Shown here: positions 6,028-6,102 of the stretch, piece after piece
How positions within the stretch are numbered: position 1 is the first letter of the stretch
How the letters are laid out: each line of letters opens with the position of its first letter
Source: Paracoccaceae bacterium
GTDB lineage: Bacteria > Pseudomonadota > Alphaproteobacteria > Rhodobacterales > Rhodobacteraceae
Direction: 5' to 3'
NCBI GenBank assembly: GCA_023134935.1
Contig: JAGLUD010000023.1
Coordinates: 1-6,102, forward strand
Length of the DNA stretch: 6,102 nucleotides
The notes under the pieces: generated by a model
What the model was told of the DNA's origin: nothing
Seen by the model: the letters and a program-made list of their open reading frames with translations, nothing else
Database searches by the model: none
Made by a program: the position numbers and the translations under genes

Positions 6028-6102
6028 AATACTATCCGAAAATTTCCGGCCCTCTACGTTAAACCCTGATCGGGGCTTTATGGGCCTCGACCTCTTTAGC
6101 GG
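6028..6102. other. Region upstream of metZ, possible nested stem-loop
   Basis: No gene is seen in these 75 bases. On the minus strand GGCCC (6086-6082) can pair with GGGCC (6052-6048), enclosing a smaller CCC/GGG hairpin with flanking AAA/TTT (6079-6061). A 14-base near-palindrome, CCGGAAATTTTCGG (6049-6036), lies just before the metZ start. These could be the terminator of an upstream gene, a metZ leader structure or a protein site; the window ends too soon to decide. No good promoter was seen. Confidence 0.3.

Noticed and set aside
6048..6086. SAM-II riboswitch ahead of metZ
   Set aside because: The stem-loop and pseudoknot sequence pattern I associate with SAM-II is not visible, and the region is cut by the window edge.

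Overview
The window looks like a chromosomal segment of an alphaproteobacterium, most likely a marine Rhodobacterales (Roseobacter-type) organism. This is inferred from moderate GC, the style of the MetZ, FolE and TrkH proteins, GTG starts, and a CtrA-type box. No marker gene confirms the taxonomy. Every gene I can support lies on the minus strand, so transcription runs from right to left. Plus-strand reading frames are shadows of these genes.

Right part (6102 to 4679): a short non-coding edge leads into metZ, which encodes O-succinylhomoserine sulfhydrylase of methionine synthesis. A 164-base gap follows. It seems to hold the folE promoter, a CtrA-like box lying over its -35 element, and a foldable leader of about 80 nt. 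Then comes folE (GTP cyclohydrolase I), with a GTG start and a strong intrinsic terminator directly after its stop. metZ and folE look like separately controlled housekeeping genes.

Left part (4000 to 1): an AT-rich promoter region with a consensus -10 box inside an imperfect palindrome starts a tight run of four genes. These are a MarR-family regulator, a thioredoxin-fold protein resembling iodothyronine deiodinases (active-site Cys in place of Sec), a TrkH-type K+ transporter subunit, and a group II PLP-dependent aromatic-amino-acid-type decarboxylase cut by the left edge. Gaps between them are 2, 37 and 1 bases, so they probably form one operon that the MarR protein may autoregulate. The mix of functions is unusual. 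A deiodinase-like enzyme and an aromatic amino acid decarboxylase could both act on (halogenated) aromatic amino acid derivatives, but this link is inference and trkH does not obviously fit it.

The most interesting points are the deiodinase-like protein and its operon, the marR operator/promoter with a nearly leaderless transcript, and the folE leader with a CtrA-type box and a possible folate-sensing RNA. No mobile elements, CRISPR arrays, tRNA or rRNA genes were seen.
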